From NCBI GenBank assembly GCA_035690725.1, contig DASSKF010000003.1, forward strand, positions 1-49,621: 49,621 nucleotides of DNA. The letters run 5' to 3'. Both the position numbers and the translations under genes were made by a program. Positions 32,085-40,044 of the stretch are shown here, in pieces; position 1 is the stretch's first letter, and every line of letters starts with the position of its first letter. This DNA comes from DASSKF01 sp035690725. Lineage in GTDB: Bacteria > Actinomycetota > Actinomycetes > Actinomycetales > Dermatophilaceae. The notes under the pieces were generated by a model. It was given only the letters and a program-made list of their open reading frames with translations, was not told where the DNA came from and made no database searches.

Positions 32085-32645
32085 ATGCCGGTCATCGAGT
32101 TCGACCCGCCGGACCGCTTCGTCGCGGGGACGGTGGGCCCGCCCGGGCAGCGCACGTTCTTCCTCCAGGCCAGCAGCGGCCGGCGCCTCACGTCGGTGTC
32201 CCTGGAGAAGCAGCAGGTCGACGTGCTCGCCGACCGGATCAACGACCTGCTCGACGACTTCGCCGGGGGAGACGCGGTCGAGCCGGTCGTTGATCCGGTC
32301 GGCGAGACGGTGCAGGACAATGCCCCGCTGGACACCCCGATCGAGGACGAGTTCCGCGTCGGGAGCATGAGCCTGGGCTGGGACGCCGAGCGCAGCGTGG
32401 TGATCCTCGAGTGCCACGACGGCGACGTCGACCTGGACGTCGACGACGAGAGCGGCAACGTGGTGGAGGTCTACGACTCCGACCAGACGGTGCTGCGGGT
32501 CGTCATCGGACCTGTCGAGGCCCGCGCCTTCGCGCGCCGCTGTCGGGCGCTGGTGTCGGCCGGGCGTCCCTCCTGCCCGTTCTGCGGCGGGCCGCTCGAC
32601 GCCGACGGCCACATCTGCCCGCGGGCGAACGGCTACAAGCGCTGA
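32085..32645 (+). CDS. DUF3090 family protein
   Basis: 186 aa. Conserved segments: FVAGTVGPPGQRTFFLQA, VSLEKQQVDVLADRINDLL, FRVGSMSLGWD and, at the end, a zinc-ribbon-like CPFCGGPLDADGHICPRANGY. The family is restricted to actinobacteria and sits with SCO1664 and mshC. No function is known. The last four cysteine/histidine positions suggest metal binding. Confidence 0.92.
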   Translation: MPVIEFDPPDRFVAGTVGPPGQRTFFLQASSGRRLTSVSLEKQQVDVLADRINDLLDDFAGGDAVEPVVDPVGETVQDNAPLDTPIEDEFRVGSMSLGWDAERSVVILECHDGDVDLDVDDESGNVVEVYDSDQTVLRVVIGPVEARAFARRCRALVSAGRPSCPFCGGPLDADGHICPRANGYKR

Positions 32646-32659
32646 GCACCGAACGGGCC

Positions 32660-33448
32660 GTGCTCGAGCTCCTGCGGCACGGCGAGCTGGAGGCCGAGGG
32701 GCAGCTGGTCGACGCCTCGAACGTCGCCCTGCGCTGCACGGTGTCGTATGCCGGGCAGCAGGCCCGCGTGGTCTACAAGCCGGTGCGCGGCGAGCGCCCG
32801 CTCTGGGACTTCCCGACCGGCACGCTGGCGGCCAGGGAGACCGCCGCGTTCGTGGTCTCCGACGCCGCGGGCTGGGGGCTGGTGCCGCCGACGGTGCTGC
32901 GGGAGGGGCCGTTCGGCCGCGGATCGGTGCAGCTGTGGGTCGAGCCGCCGTCGGTGCCGGCGCCGGAACTGGTCGACGTGGTGCCCCCCGAGCAGCTGGC
33001 GGAGGGCTGGCTGCCGGTGCTTCGAGCGCAGGACGAGGAGGACGAGCCGGTCGTGGTCGTCCACCGCGACCGCCCCGACCTCGCGTCGGTCGCCGTCCTC
33101 GACGCGGTCGTCAACAACGCCGACCGGAAGGCCTCCCACCTGCTCACCGACGAGTCGGGCCGGCTGCACGTCGTCGACCACGGGGTCTGCTTCCACCCCG
33201 AGCCCAAGCTGCGGACCGTGCTCTGGGGCTGGGCGGGGGACCGGCTGCCACCGGGTGACCGGGAGCGGCTCGAGGCCCTGGCCACGGTCCTCGCCGACGA
33301 CGCGAGCGGGCCGGCGCGCCAGCTCCGCAGGCTGTTGGCCGCTCCCGAGGTCACCGCCCTCCGGCGGCGGGTCCGCGCCCTGCTGGAGCGGGGCTGCTTC
33401 CCCGACCCGTCCGGGCGCTGGCCGGTCATCCCCTGGCCGCTGTGGTGA
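32660..33448 (+). CDS. SCO1664 family kinase-like protein
   Basis: 262 aa from the GTG at 32660; a CTG at 32642 overlapping the DUF3090 stop is also in frame. The family start LELLRHGELEAEGQLVDASN is clear. Fold features resemble PI3/PI4-type kinases: VYKPVRGERPLWDFP (phosphate-binding Lys), a catalytic-loop-like LDAVVNNADRKASHLL and a metal-binding VVDHGVCFH. It may phosphorylate a protein or small molecule; the substrate is unknown. It always travels with DUF3090 and mshC, so a mycothiol-related role is possible (inference). Confidence 0.88.
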   Translation: MLELLRHGELEAEGQLVDASNVALRCTVSYAGQQARVVYKPVRGERPLWDFPTGTLAARETAAFVVSDAAGWGLVPPTVLREGPFGRGSVQLWVEPPSVPAPELVDVVPPEQLAEGWLPVLRAQDEEDEPVVVVHRDRPDLASVAVLDAVVNNADRKASHLLTDESGRLHVVDHGVCFHPEPKLRTVLWGWAGDRLPPGDRERLEALATVLADDASGPARQLRRLLAAPEVTALRRRVRALLERGCFPDPSGRWPVIPWPLW

Positions 33449-33459
33449 GCGGCGGCGGA

Positions 33460-33465
33460 TAGGCT
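33460..33465 (+). promoter_or_regulatory. -10 box of mshC (leaderless)
   Basis: TAGGCT ends 6 nt before the GTG at 33472; no RBS is visible. Confidence 0.45.
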
Positions 33466-33471
33466 CGACCG

Positions 33472-34809
33472 GTGATCGCGTGGCCCACCCCTGACCTTCC
33501 CGTGCTCCCCGGTCGTGGACCGGCTCCGCGCGTGCACGACACCTCGACCGGCGAGCTGCGCGAGCTGCGGCCCGGGCCGGTCGCCGGCATGTACGTCTGC
33601 GGCATCACTCCCTACGACGCGACACACATGGGGCACGCGGCCACCTACGTCACCTTCGACCTGCTCGGGCGCGCGCTGCGCGACGCCGGGCACCGGGTGA
33701 CCTACGTGCAGAACGTCACCGACGTCGACGATCCCCTGCTCGAGCGAGCGGAGCGGGACGGGCTGGGCTGGCAGCAGCTCGCCGAGCGGGAGACCGCGCT
33801 CTTCCGGGAGGACATGGCGGCCCTGCGGGTCATCCCGCCGGACCACTACGTCGGTGCCGTCGAGGGCATCCCGAGCGACGTGAAGGCGGTCTCGCAGCTG
33901 CTCGCCAGTGGGGCGGCATACAGCCTGCCGGTGCCCGACGAGGAGGCGTCGGAGGACGGCACGGGCGGGCCCGACGTCTACCTCGACCTGGCGCGGCAAC
34001 CGACCTTCGGCACGGTCTCCGGGTGGAGCCGTGAGCAGATGCTCGAGGTCTTCGCCGACCGGGGTGGGGACCCGGACCGGCCGGGCAAGCGCGACGTCCT
34101 CGACCCGCTCCTGTGGCGCGGCGCCCGGCGCGGCGAACCCTCGTGGGACGGTGGGGAGCTCGGCGACGGACGGCCGGGCTGGCACATCGAGTGCACCACC
34201 ATCGCCCTGGACCACCTCGGCATCGCCTTCGAGGTGCAGGGCGGCGGCACCGACCTGGTCTTCCCGCACCACGAGATGAGCGCGGTGCAGGCCGTCGCGC
34301 TCACCGGCGAGCGGCCGTTCGCGCAGGTCTACGTGCACCAGGCGATGGTCGGCCTCGACGGCGAGAAGATGAGCAAGTCGCTGGGCAACCTGGTCCTCGT
34401 GTCCCGGCTGCGCGAGCAGGGCGTCGACCCCCGGGCGATCCGGCTGGCCCTGCTCGCCCGGCACTACCGGACCGCGTGGGACTGGACCGACGAGCTGCTC
34501 CGTGCGTCGCTGGAGCGGCTGGCCACCTGGTCCGCGGCCGTGGCCCGGACCGACGCAGAGCCGGCCGGCCCCGTGCTGGAGGGCGTCCGGGAGCGGCTCG
34601 CCCACGACCTCGACAGCCCGGGGGCGCTCGCCGTGGTCGACGACTGGGCCCGCCGGACGCTCGCGCGGGCGGAGCCGTCGCGCGTCGCCGGGGAGCTGCC
34701 CTCGGCGGACGCGGCCGCGGTGGCCGACCTCGTCGACGCGCTCCTCGGCGTCCCGCTGGCGGGTCAGCTGCCGGCCGGGCCCTCGTCCTCGCCGCGGCGG
34801 CGCAGGTAG
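33472..34809 (+). CDS. mshC: cysteine:GlcN-Ins ligase MshC (mycothiol synthesis)
   Basis: 445 aa relative of cysteinyl-tRNA synthetase that joins cysteine to glucosamine-inositol with ATP, the third committed mycothiol step. C43 in YVCGITPYDATHMGHA binds zinc and cysteine; HMGH is the HIGH motif and KMSKS is present. HIECTTIALD and FPHHEMSAV supply further zinc ligands. The C-terminal tRNA-binding domain of CysRS is absent, and the ITPYDATHMGH signature distinguishes MshC. The last 46 bp overlap the 3' end of the converging PAC2 gene. Confidence 0.95.
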   Translation: MIAWPTPDLPVLPGRGPAPRVHDTSTGELRELRPGPVAGMYVCGITPYDATHMGHAATYVTFDLLGRALRDAGHRVTYVQNVTDVDDPLLERAERDGLGWQQLAERETALFREDMAALRVIPPDHYVGAVEGIPSDVKAVSQLLASGAAYSLPVPDEEASEDGTGGPDVYLDLARQPTFGTVSGWSREQMLEVFADRGGDPDRPGKRDVLDPLLWRGARRGEPSWDGGELGDGRPGWHIECTTIALDHLGIAFEVQGGGTDLVFPHHEMSAVQAVALTGERPFAQVYVHQAMVGLDGEKMSKSLGNLVLVSRLREQGVDPRAIRLALLARHYRTAWDWTDELLRASLERLATWSAAVARTDAEPAGPVLEGVRERLAHDLDSPGALAVVDDWARRTLARAEPSRVAGELPSADAAAVADLVDALLGVPLAGQLPAGPSSSPRRRR

Positions 34810-35624
34810 CGCTCGAACTCCTGGGCGATCGCGTCGCCGCTGGCCTCCGGGAGGTCCGCGGTGTCCTGCGCCTCCTCCAGGGAGTGCACGTACTCCGCGA
34901 CCTCGTCGTCGGCCGACGCCAGCTCGTCGACGCCGTGCTCCCAGGCCCGCGCCTGGTCGGACAGCTCGCCGTGCGAGACCACGACGCCGAGCACCTCCTC
35001 GACCTTCGACACGAGGCCGAGGGTCGCCTTCGGCGAGGGTGAGCCGCCCGCGTAGTGGGGCACCGCCGCCCAGCAGGACAGCGTCGGCACGCCCAGCGTC
35101 CGGGCCGCGTCGGTGACCACCCCGACGATGCCGGTCGGTCCCTCGTAGCTGCTCGGCTCGAGCCCGAACTGCTGCCGCAGGACGTCGTCGTCGGAGGTCG
35201 CGGTGACGGGGATCGGCCGGGTGTGTGGCACGTCGGCCAGCAGGCCCCCGAGGGTGATCAGCAGCGACACCTCCTGGTCCTCGGCGAAGGCGAGCAGCTC
35301 GCTGGTGAAGGCCCGCCAGCGCATCGACGGCTCGATGCCCCGGACCAGCAGCACGTCACGGTGCATCGGCGTGTCGGTGGCGAGGAGCACCTGCGTGGTC
35401 GGCCACTGCACCAACCGGTCCCCACCCTCGCGCACCACACGGGGCCGGTTGACCTGGAAGTCGTAGTAGTCCTCGGGGTCGAGGGCCGCCACCGGCTCGG
35501 CACCCCAGACCTGGGCGAGGTGGTCGACGGCCGAGGTCGCGGCCTCCCCCGCGTCGTTCCAGCCCTCGAACGCCGCGATCATCAGCGGGTCGCGCAGCTC
35601 GGGGACGTCCTGGTGGTGGAGCAC
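34764..35624 (-). CDS. PAC2-family protein (proteasome assembly chaperone-like)
   Basis: 286 aa. PAC2 features: MIAAFEGWNDAGEAATSA at the N-terminus, YYDFQVNRPRV and ITLGGLLADVPHTRP. The C-terminal 70 residues are acidic and helical. The family resembles eukaryotic and archaeal PAC2, but its bacterial role is unknown; in Mycobacterium (Rv2125) it also lies near mpa and metH. GTG start with a strong AGGAGGT ribosome site. Divergent from metH with 121 bp between. Confidence 0.92.
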   Translation of the reverse strand: MLHHQDVPELRDPLMIAAFEGWNDAGEAATSAVDHLAQVWGAEPVAALDPEDYYDFQVNRPRVVREGGDRLVQWPTTQVLLATDTPMHRDVLLVRGIEPSMRWRAFTSELLAFAEDQEVSLLITLGGLLADVPHTRPIPVTATSDDDVLRQQFGLEPSSYEGPTGIVGVVTDAARTLGVPTLSCWAAVPHYAGGSPSPKATLGLVSKVEEVLGVVVSHGELSDQARAWEHGVDELASADDEVAEYVHSLEEAQDTADLPEASGDAIAQEFERYLRRRGEDEGPAGS

Positions 35625-35706
35625 CGCACCTCCTGTCGGGCCCGCCTCCCTGACGGACCGGTCACCAGACTACGGAAGGTCGGGACGCGGCGGGGACCCC
35701 ACTGGA

Positions 35707-35712
35707 TAGACT
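35707..35712 (+). promoter_or_regulatory. candidate -10 box of metH
   Basis: TAGACT about 34 nt upstream of the TTG start predicts a ~27-nt leader with the GGAAGG ribosome site. I see no cobalamin or SAM riboswitch core in the 121-bp gap. Confidence 0.4.
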
Positions 35713-35745
35713 CGCCGCGCACCCACGACCCGGAAGGTCCACACA

Positions 35746-38700
35746 TTGAGCAGCCGCTCCGACCTGTTCCGACACCTGCTCGGCCAGCGCGTCCTCGTCG
35801 CCGACGGCGGCATGGGGACGATGCTCCAGGCCGCGGACCCCACGCTGGAGGACTTCGACGGCCACGAGGGCTGCAACGAGGTCCTCAACGCCACCCGCCC
35901 GGACATCGTCCGCGGCGTGCACGAGGCCTACCTCGAGGTCGGCGTGGACGCGATCGAGACCAACACCTTCGGGGCGAACCTCGCCAACCTGGGGGAGTAC
36001 GGCATCTCCGAGCGGATCCGCGAGCTCGCCGGCGCCGGTGCGCGGATCGCGGCCGAGTCGGCCCGGGCGTGGTCGACCGACGACCACCCTCGCTTCGTGA
36101 TCGGCTCGATGGGGCCGGGCACCAAGCTCCCGTCGCTGGGCCACATCACCTTCGCGCGGCTGCGCGACGCGTACGCCGAGCAGGCGTGCGGGCTCATCGA
36201 GGGCGGCGCGGACGTGCTGCTCGTGGAGACCTCCCAGGACCTGCTGCAGACCAAGGCCGCCGTCATCGGCTGCCGCCGGGCGCTCGCGAAGGCGGGGGAG
36301 GACCTGCCCGTCCTCGCGTCCGTCACCGTGGAGACCACCGGCACGATGCTCATGGGCAGCGAGATCGGCGCCGCCCTCACGGCCCTGGAGCCGCTGGGGA
36401 TCGACGCCATCGGCCTCAACTGCGCGACCGGCCCGACGGAGATGAGCGAGCACCTGCGGCACCTGTCGCGGCACGCGCGTGTGCCGATCACCTGCATGCC
36501 CAACGCCGGGCTGCCGGAGCTGACCAAGGACGGTGCGCGCTACCCGCTGACGCCGGACGAGCTGGCCCGCGCGCACACGCAGTTCGTCGACGAGTTCGGC
36601 CTGTCCCTGGTGGGCGGCTGCTGCGGCACCACGCCGGAGCACCTGGCGCGCGTGGTCGAGGCGATGCACAGCGCCGACGTCGCAGGAGGCGCGAGAGGAC
36701 ACAGCGCCGACGTCGGAGGAGGCGCGAGAGGACACCGCCGGGAGCCGGCCGCCCGGCGCCCACGGCACGAGGCCGGGGTGGCCTCGCTCTACCAGGCCGT
36801 CCCGTTCCGGCAGGACGCCTCGTTCCTGTCGATCGGGGAGCGGACGAACGCCAACGGCTCCAAGGCCTTTCGCGAGGCGATGGTGGACCAGCGCTGGGAC
36901 GACTGCGTCGAGATCGCCCGCAACCAGACCCGCGACGGCGCCCACCTGCTCGACGTCTGCGTCGACTACGTCGGCCGCGACGGCGTCGATGACATGCGCG
37001 AGCTCGCCGCGCGCCTCGCCACGGCCAGCACCCTGCCACTGGTCCTCGACTCGACCGAGCCGGCCGTCGTCGAGGCCGGGCTGGAGCTCCTCGGCGGCCG
37101 GGCAGTCGTCAACTCGGTGAACTACGAGGACGGTGACGGCCCGCAGTCCCGGTTCGCGCGGGTGATGCCGCTCATCAAGGAGCACGGCGCCGCCGTCGTG
37201 GCGCTGACCATCGACGAGCAGGGGCAGGCGCGGACCCGCGACCACAAGGTCGCCGTGGCGAGCCGGCTCATCGACGCCCTCACCGGCCAGTGGGGCATGG
37301 ATGTCAGCGACATCATCGTCGACTGCCTGACGTTCCCGATCGCCACCGGCCAGGAGGAGACCCGGCGGGACGCGCTGGAGACGATCGAGGCGATCCGGGA
37401 GATCAAGCGGCGCCACCCCGAGGTGCAGACCACGCTCGGCGTCTCCAACGTGTCGTTCGGCCTCAACCCCGCCGCCCGGGTGGTGCTGAACTCCGTCTTC
37501 CTGCACGAGGCGGTCAAGGCCGGCCTGGACTCGGCCATCGTGCACGCCGCCAAGATCCTGCCCGTCGCACGCATCCCGGACGAGCAGCGCGAGGTGGCGC
37601 TCGACCTGGTCCACGACCGGCGCCGGTGGGCGGGTGAGCCGGGGGAGAGCGAGCTGCTCTACGACCCCCTCTCGACGTTCCTCGAGCTGTTCGAGGGCGT
37701 CGACGCGGCCTCGCTGAAGGCCTCCCGCGCGGACGAGATGGCGGCCCTCCCGCTCGAGGAGCGGCTGGCCCGGCGCATCGTCGACGGCGAGCGCAACGGC
37801 CTCGAGGAGGACCTGCAGGCGGCGCTCGACAAGGGCCACGGCCCGCTGGACGTCATCAACGACCACCTGCTCGAGGGCATGAAGACGGTGGGTGAGCTGT
37901 TCGGTCGCGGCGAGATGCAGCTGCCGTTCGTGCTGCAGTCGGCCGAGGTGATGAAGGCCGCCGTCGCCTGGCTGGAGCCGTTCATCGAGGAGGAGACCGG
38001 CGGCGGGAAGCGCGAGGCCAAGGCCCGCATCCTGCTGGCCACCGTCAAGGGGGACGTCCACGACATCGGCAAGAACCTCGTCGACATCATCCTGTCCAAC
38101 AACGGCTACGACGTCGTCAACATCGGCATCAAGCAGCCGATCAGCGAGATCGTGCGGGTCGCCGAGGAGAACAGTGTCGACGCGATCGGGATGAGCGGCC
38201 TGCTGGTCAAGTCGACGGTGGTGATGAAGGAGAACCTCGAGGAGCTGAACTCCCGCGGCCTGTCGTCCCGGTGGCCGATCCTGCTCGGCGGCGCAGCGCT
38301 GACCCGTGCCTACGTCGAGAACGACCTGGCCGAGATCTACGCGGGCGAGGTCCGCTACGCCCGCGACGCCTTCGAGGGGCTGCGGCTGATGGACGCCGTC
38401 GCACTCGCCCGCACCAGCGACGTTCCCGTGTCGGAGACGCTGCCGGAGCGGCGCAGACGACGGGTCCGGCAGCGGCACGTCGAGGTCGACGACAGCGTGC
38501 TGGACGACACCACCCGGTCCGACGTCGCCACCGACAACGACATCCCGGCCCCGCCCTTCTGGGGCAGCCGCGTCGTGAAGGGCATCGCGCAGGGCGAGTT
38601 CGCCTCCTACCTCGACGAGCGCGCCACCTTCCTGGGGCAGTGGGGCCTGCGGGGCAGCCGCGGTGACGGTCCGTCATACGAGGAGCTCGTCGAGACCGAG

Positions 38701-39357
38701 GGCCGCCCGCGACTGCGGATGTGGCTGGACCGAATCAAGACCGAGGCCCTGCTCGAGGCGGCGGTCGTCTACGGCTACTTCCCCTGCTACAGCGACGGCA
38801 ACGACCTGGTCGTGCTGCACCACGAGGGGCCCGAGGAGGGTCGCGAGCGCGCCCGGCTGCACTTCCCGCGGCAGCGGCGGGACCGCCGGCTGTGCCTGGC
38901 CGACTTCTTCCGGAGCAAGGAGCGGTATGACGCGGACGGCCGGCCGGACGTCGTCGCCTTCCAGCTCGTCACCATGGGCGCGCGGATCGCGCAGGAGACC
39001 GGCCGGCTGTTCGCGGAGAACGCCTACCGGGAGTACCTGGAGCTGCACGGCCTCTCGGTGCAGCTGACCGAGGCGCTGGCCGAGATGTGGCACGCGCGCG
39101 TCAGGGACGAGCTCGGCTTCGGCCCGGACGACAGCGAGGAGCTGGCCGGGATCCTCGACCAGCACTACCGCGGGTCCCGCTATTCGTTCGGCTACCCGGC
39201 CTGCCCGAACCTGGAGGACCGGGCGGTCAGCGTGGCGCTGCTGGAGCCGGGCCGGATCGGTGTCACCCTGTCCGAGGAGCTGCAGCTGCACCCCGAGCAG
39301 TCCACCGACGCGCTCGTCGTCCACCACCCGGAGGCCAAGTACTTCAATGCGACCTGA
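35746..39357 (+). CDS. metH: cobalamin-dependent methionine synthase MetH
   Basis: 1203 aa, all four modules present. Homocysteine domain (~1-300) with zinc cysteines in GLNCATG and GGCCGTTPEH. Folate domain (~350-620; SIGERTNANGSKAF). Cobalamin module (~660-880) with D770-x-H772-x2-G775 (DVHDIGKN), H772 being the lower cobalt ligand. C-terminal SAM reactivation domain (~900-1203; RPSFGYPACP-like SRYSFGYPACPN). It transfers methyl from methyl-THF to homocysteine. TTG start, with GGAAGG 8 nt upstream. The linker between the first two domains carries an 11-residue tandem repeat (308-329). Confidence 0.97.
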   Translation: MSSRSDLFRHLLGQRVLVADGGMGTMLQAADPTLEDFDGHEGCNEVLNATRPDIVRGVHEAYLEVGVDAIETNTFGANLANLGEYGISERIRELAGAGARIAAESARAWSTDDHPRFVIGSMGPGTKLPSLGHITFARLRDAYAEQACGLIEGGADVLLVETSQDLLQTKAAVIGCRRALAKAGEDLPVLASVTVETTGTMLMGSEIGAALTALEPLGIDAIGLNCATGPTEMSEHLRHLSRHARVPITCMPNAGLPELTKDGARYPLTPDELARAHTQFVDEFGLSLVGGCCGTTPEHLARVVEAMHSADVAGGARGHSADVGGGARGHRREPAARRPRHEAGVASLYQAVPFRQDASFLSIGERTNANGSKAFREAMVDQRWDDCVEIARNQTRDGAHLLDVCVDYVGRDGVDDMRELAARLATASTLPLVLDSTEPAVVEAGLELLGGRAVVNSVNYEDGDGPQSRFARVMPLIKEHGAAVVALTIDEQGQARTRDHKVAVASRLIDALTGQWGMDVSDIIVDCLTFPIATGQEETRRDALETIEAIREIKRRHPEVQTTLGVSNVSFGLNPAARVVLNSVFLHEAVKAGLDSAIVHAAKILPVARIPDEQREVALDLVHDRRRWAGEPGESELLYDPLSTFLELFEGVDAASLKASRADEMAALPLEERLARRIVDGERNGLEEDLQAALDKGHGPLDVINDHLLEGMKTVGELFGRGEMQLPFVLQSAEVMKAAVAWLEPFIEEETGGGKREAKARILLATVKGDVHDIGKNLVDIILSNNGYDVVNIGIKQPISEIVRVAEENSVDAIGMSGLLVKSTVVMKENLEELNSRGLSSRWPILLGGAALTRAYVENDLAEIYAGEVRYARDAFEGLRLMDAVALARTSDVPVSETLPERRRRRVRQRHVEVDDSVLDDTTRSDVATDNDIPAPPFWGSRVVKGIAQGEFASYLDERATFLGQWGLRGSRGDGPSYEELVETEGRPRLRMWLDRIKTEALLEAAVVYGYFPCYSDGNDLVVLHHEGPEEGRERARLHFPRQRRDRRLCLADFFRSKERYDADGRPDVVAFQLVTMGARIAQETGRLFAENAYREYLELHGLSVQLTEALAEMWHARVRDELGFGPDDSEELAGILDQHYRGSRYSFGYPACPNLEDRAVSVALLEPGRIGVTLSEELQLHPEQSTDALVVHHPEAKYFNAT
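36667..36732 (+). repeat. 33-bp tandem repeat in metH interdomain linker
   Basis: Two units, 36667-36699 and 36700-36732, differ at one base and encode HSADVAGGARG and HSADVGGGARG. The repeat keeps frame and falls between the homocysteine and folate domains. Confidence 0.9.
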
Positions 39358-40036
39358 CGACGGGCGCGCGGACGGGGCGGCCGGCGGGGGACTGCCGGCC
39401 GCCGTCCTGTGGGACATGGACGGGACGCTCGTCGACACCGAGCCCTACTGGATGGCCGAGGAGGAGTCGCTCGTCGAGAGCCACGGCGGGGTGTGGACGC
39501 ACGAGCACGCCATGCAGCTGGTCGGCAACGACCTGACCGTCTCGGCGCAGTACATCATCGACCACTCGCCGGTCACCCTGTCCGTGGACGAGGTGGTGAA
39601 GACGCTGCTGGCGGGCGTGGTGCAGCGGGTGCGCGAGCACGCTCCCTGGCGGCCCGGCGCCCTCGAGCTGCTCGAGGGCCTGGTCTCGGCCGACGTGCCC
39701 TGCGTCCTGGTCACGATGTCGTGGCGCGAGCTCGCCGAGGCGGTGCTGTCCGACCTGCCCTCAGGGACGTTCACCCACCTCGTCACCGGCGACGAGGTCG
39801 AGCACGGCAAGCCGCACCCCGCTCCCTACCTGACCGCCGCCCGGCTCCTCGGCGTCGAGCTGCCCGACTGCATCGCGATCGAGGACTCGCCACCCGGCGT
39901 GGCCTCGGCGGTGGCCGCCGGCGTGCGGACCATCGCGGTGCCGCACGCCGTGGCCGTGCCGATCATGCCCGGGGCCGTGCAGCTGCCGACGCTCGCCGGG
40001 CTGGGGCCCCACGACCTGGTGCCGCTCTTCCACTGA
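39347..40036 (+). CDS. HAD-superfamily phosphatase
   Basis: 229 aa. Motif I DMDGTLVDTEPYW near residue 23, motif II VTMSW, motif III lysine in GDEVEHGKPHPAPY, motif IV IEDSPPG. The four-helix cap after motif I makes it a beta-phosphoglucomutase/DOG-like phosphatase; substrate unknown. The ATG overlaps the metH stop by 11 bp, with GGAGG upstream inside metH, so the genes are coupled. In other actinobacteria a HAD gene commonly follows metH. Confidence 0.92.
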   Translation: MRPDDGRADGAAGGGLPAAVLWDMDGTLVDTEPYWMAEEESLVESHGGVWTHEHAMQLVGNDLTVSAQYIIDHSPVTLSVDEVVKTLLAGVVQRVREHAPWRPGALELLEGLVSADVPCVLVTMSWRELAEAVLSDLPSGTFTHLVTGDEVEHGKPHPAPYLTAARLLGVELPDCIAIEDSPPGVASAVAAGVRTIAVPHAVAVPIMPGAVQLPTLAGLGPHDLVPLFH

Positions 40037-40044
40037 CCGGGTCG

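Noticed and set aside
35625..35745. Cobalamin or SAM riboswitch upstream of metH
   Set aside because: Only 121 bp, shared with a divergent gene, and no B12-box or SAM-aptamer consensus can be seen.
35662..38478. 938-codon - strand frame opposite metH
   Set aside because: Mirror of MetH codon usage; low-complexity Leu/Val/Asp/Arg composition and no motif.
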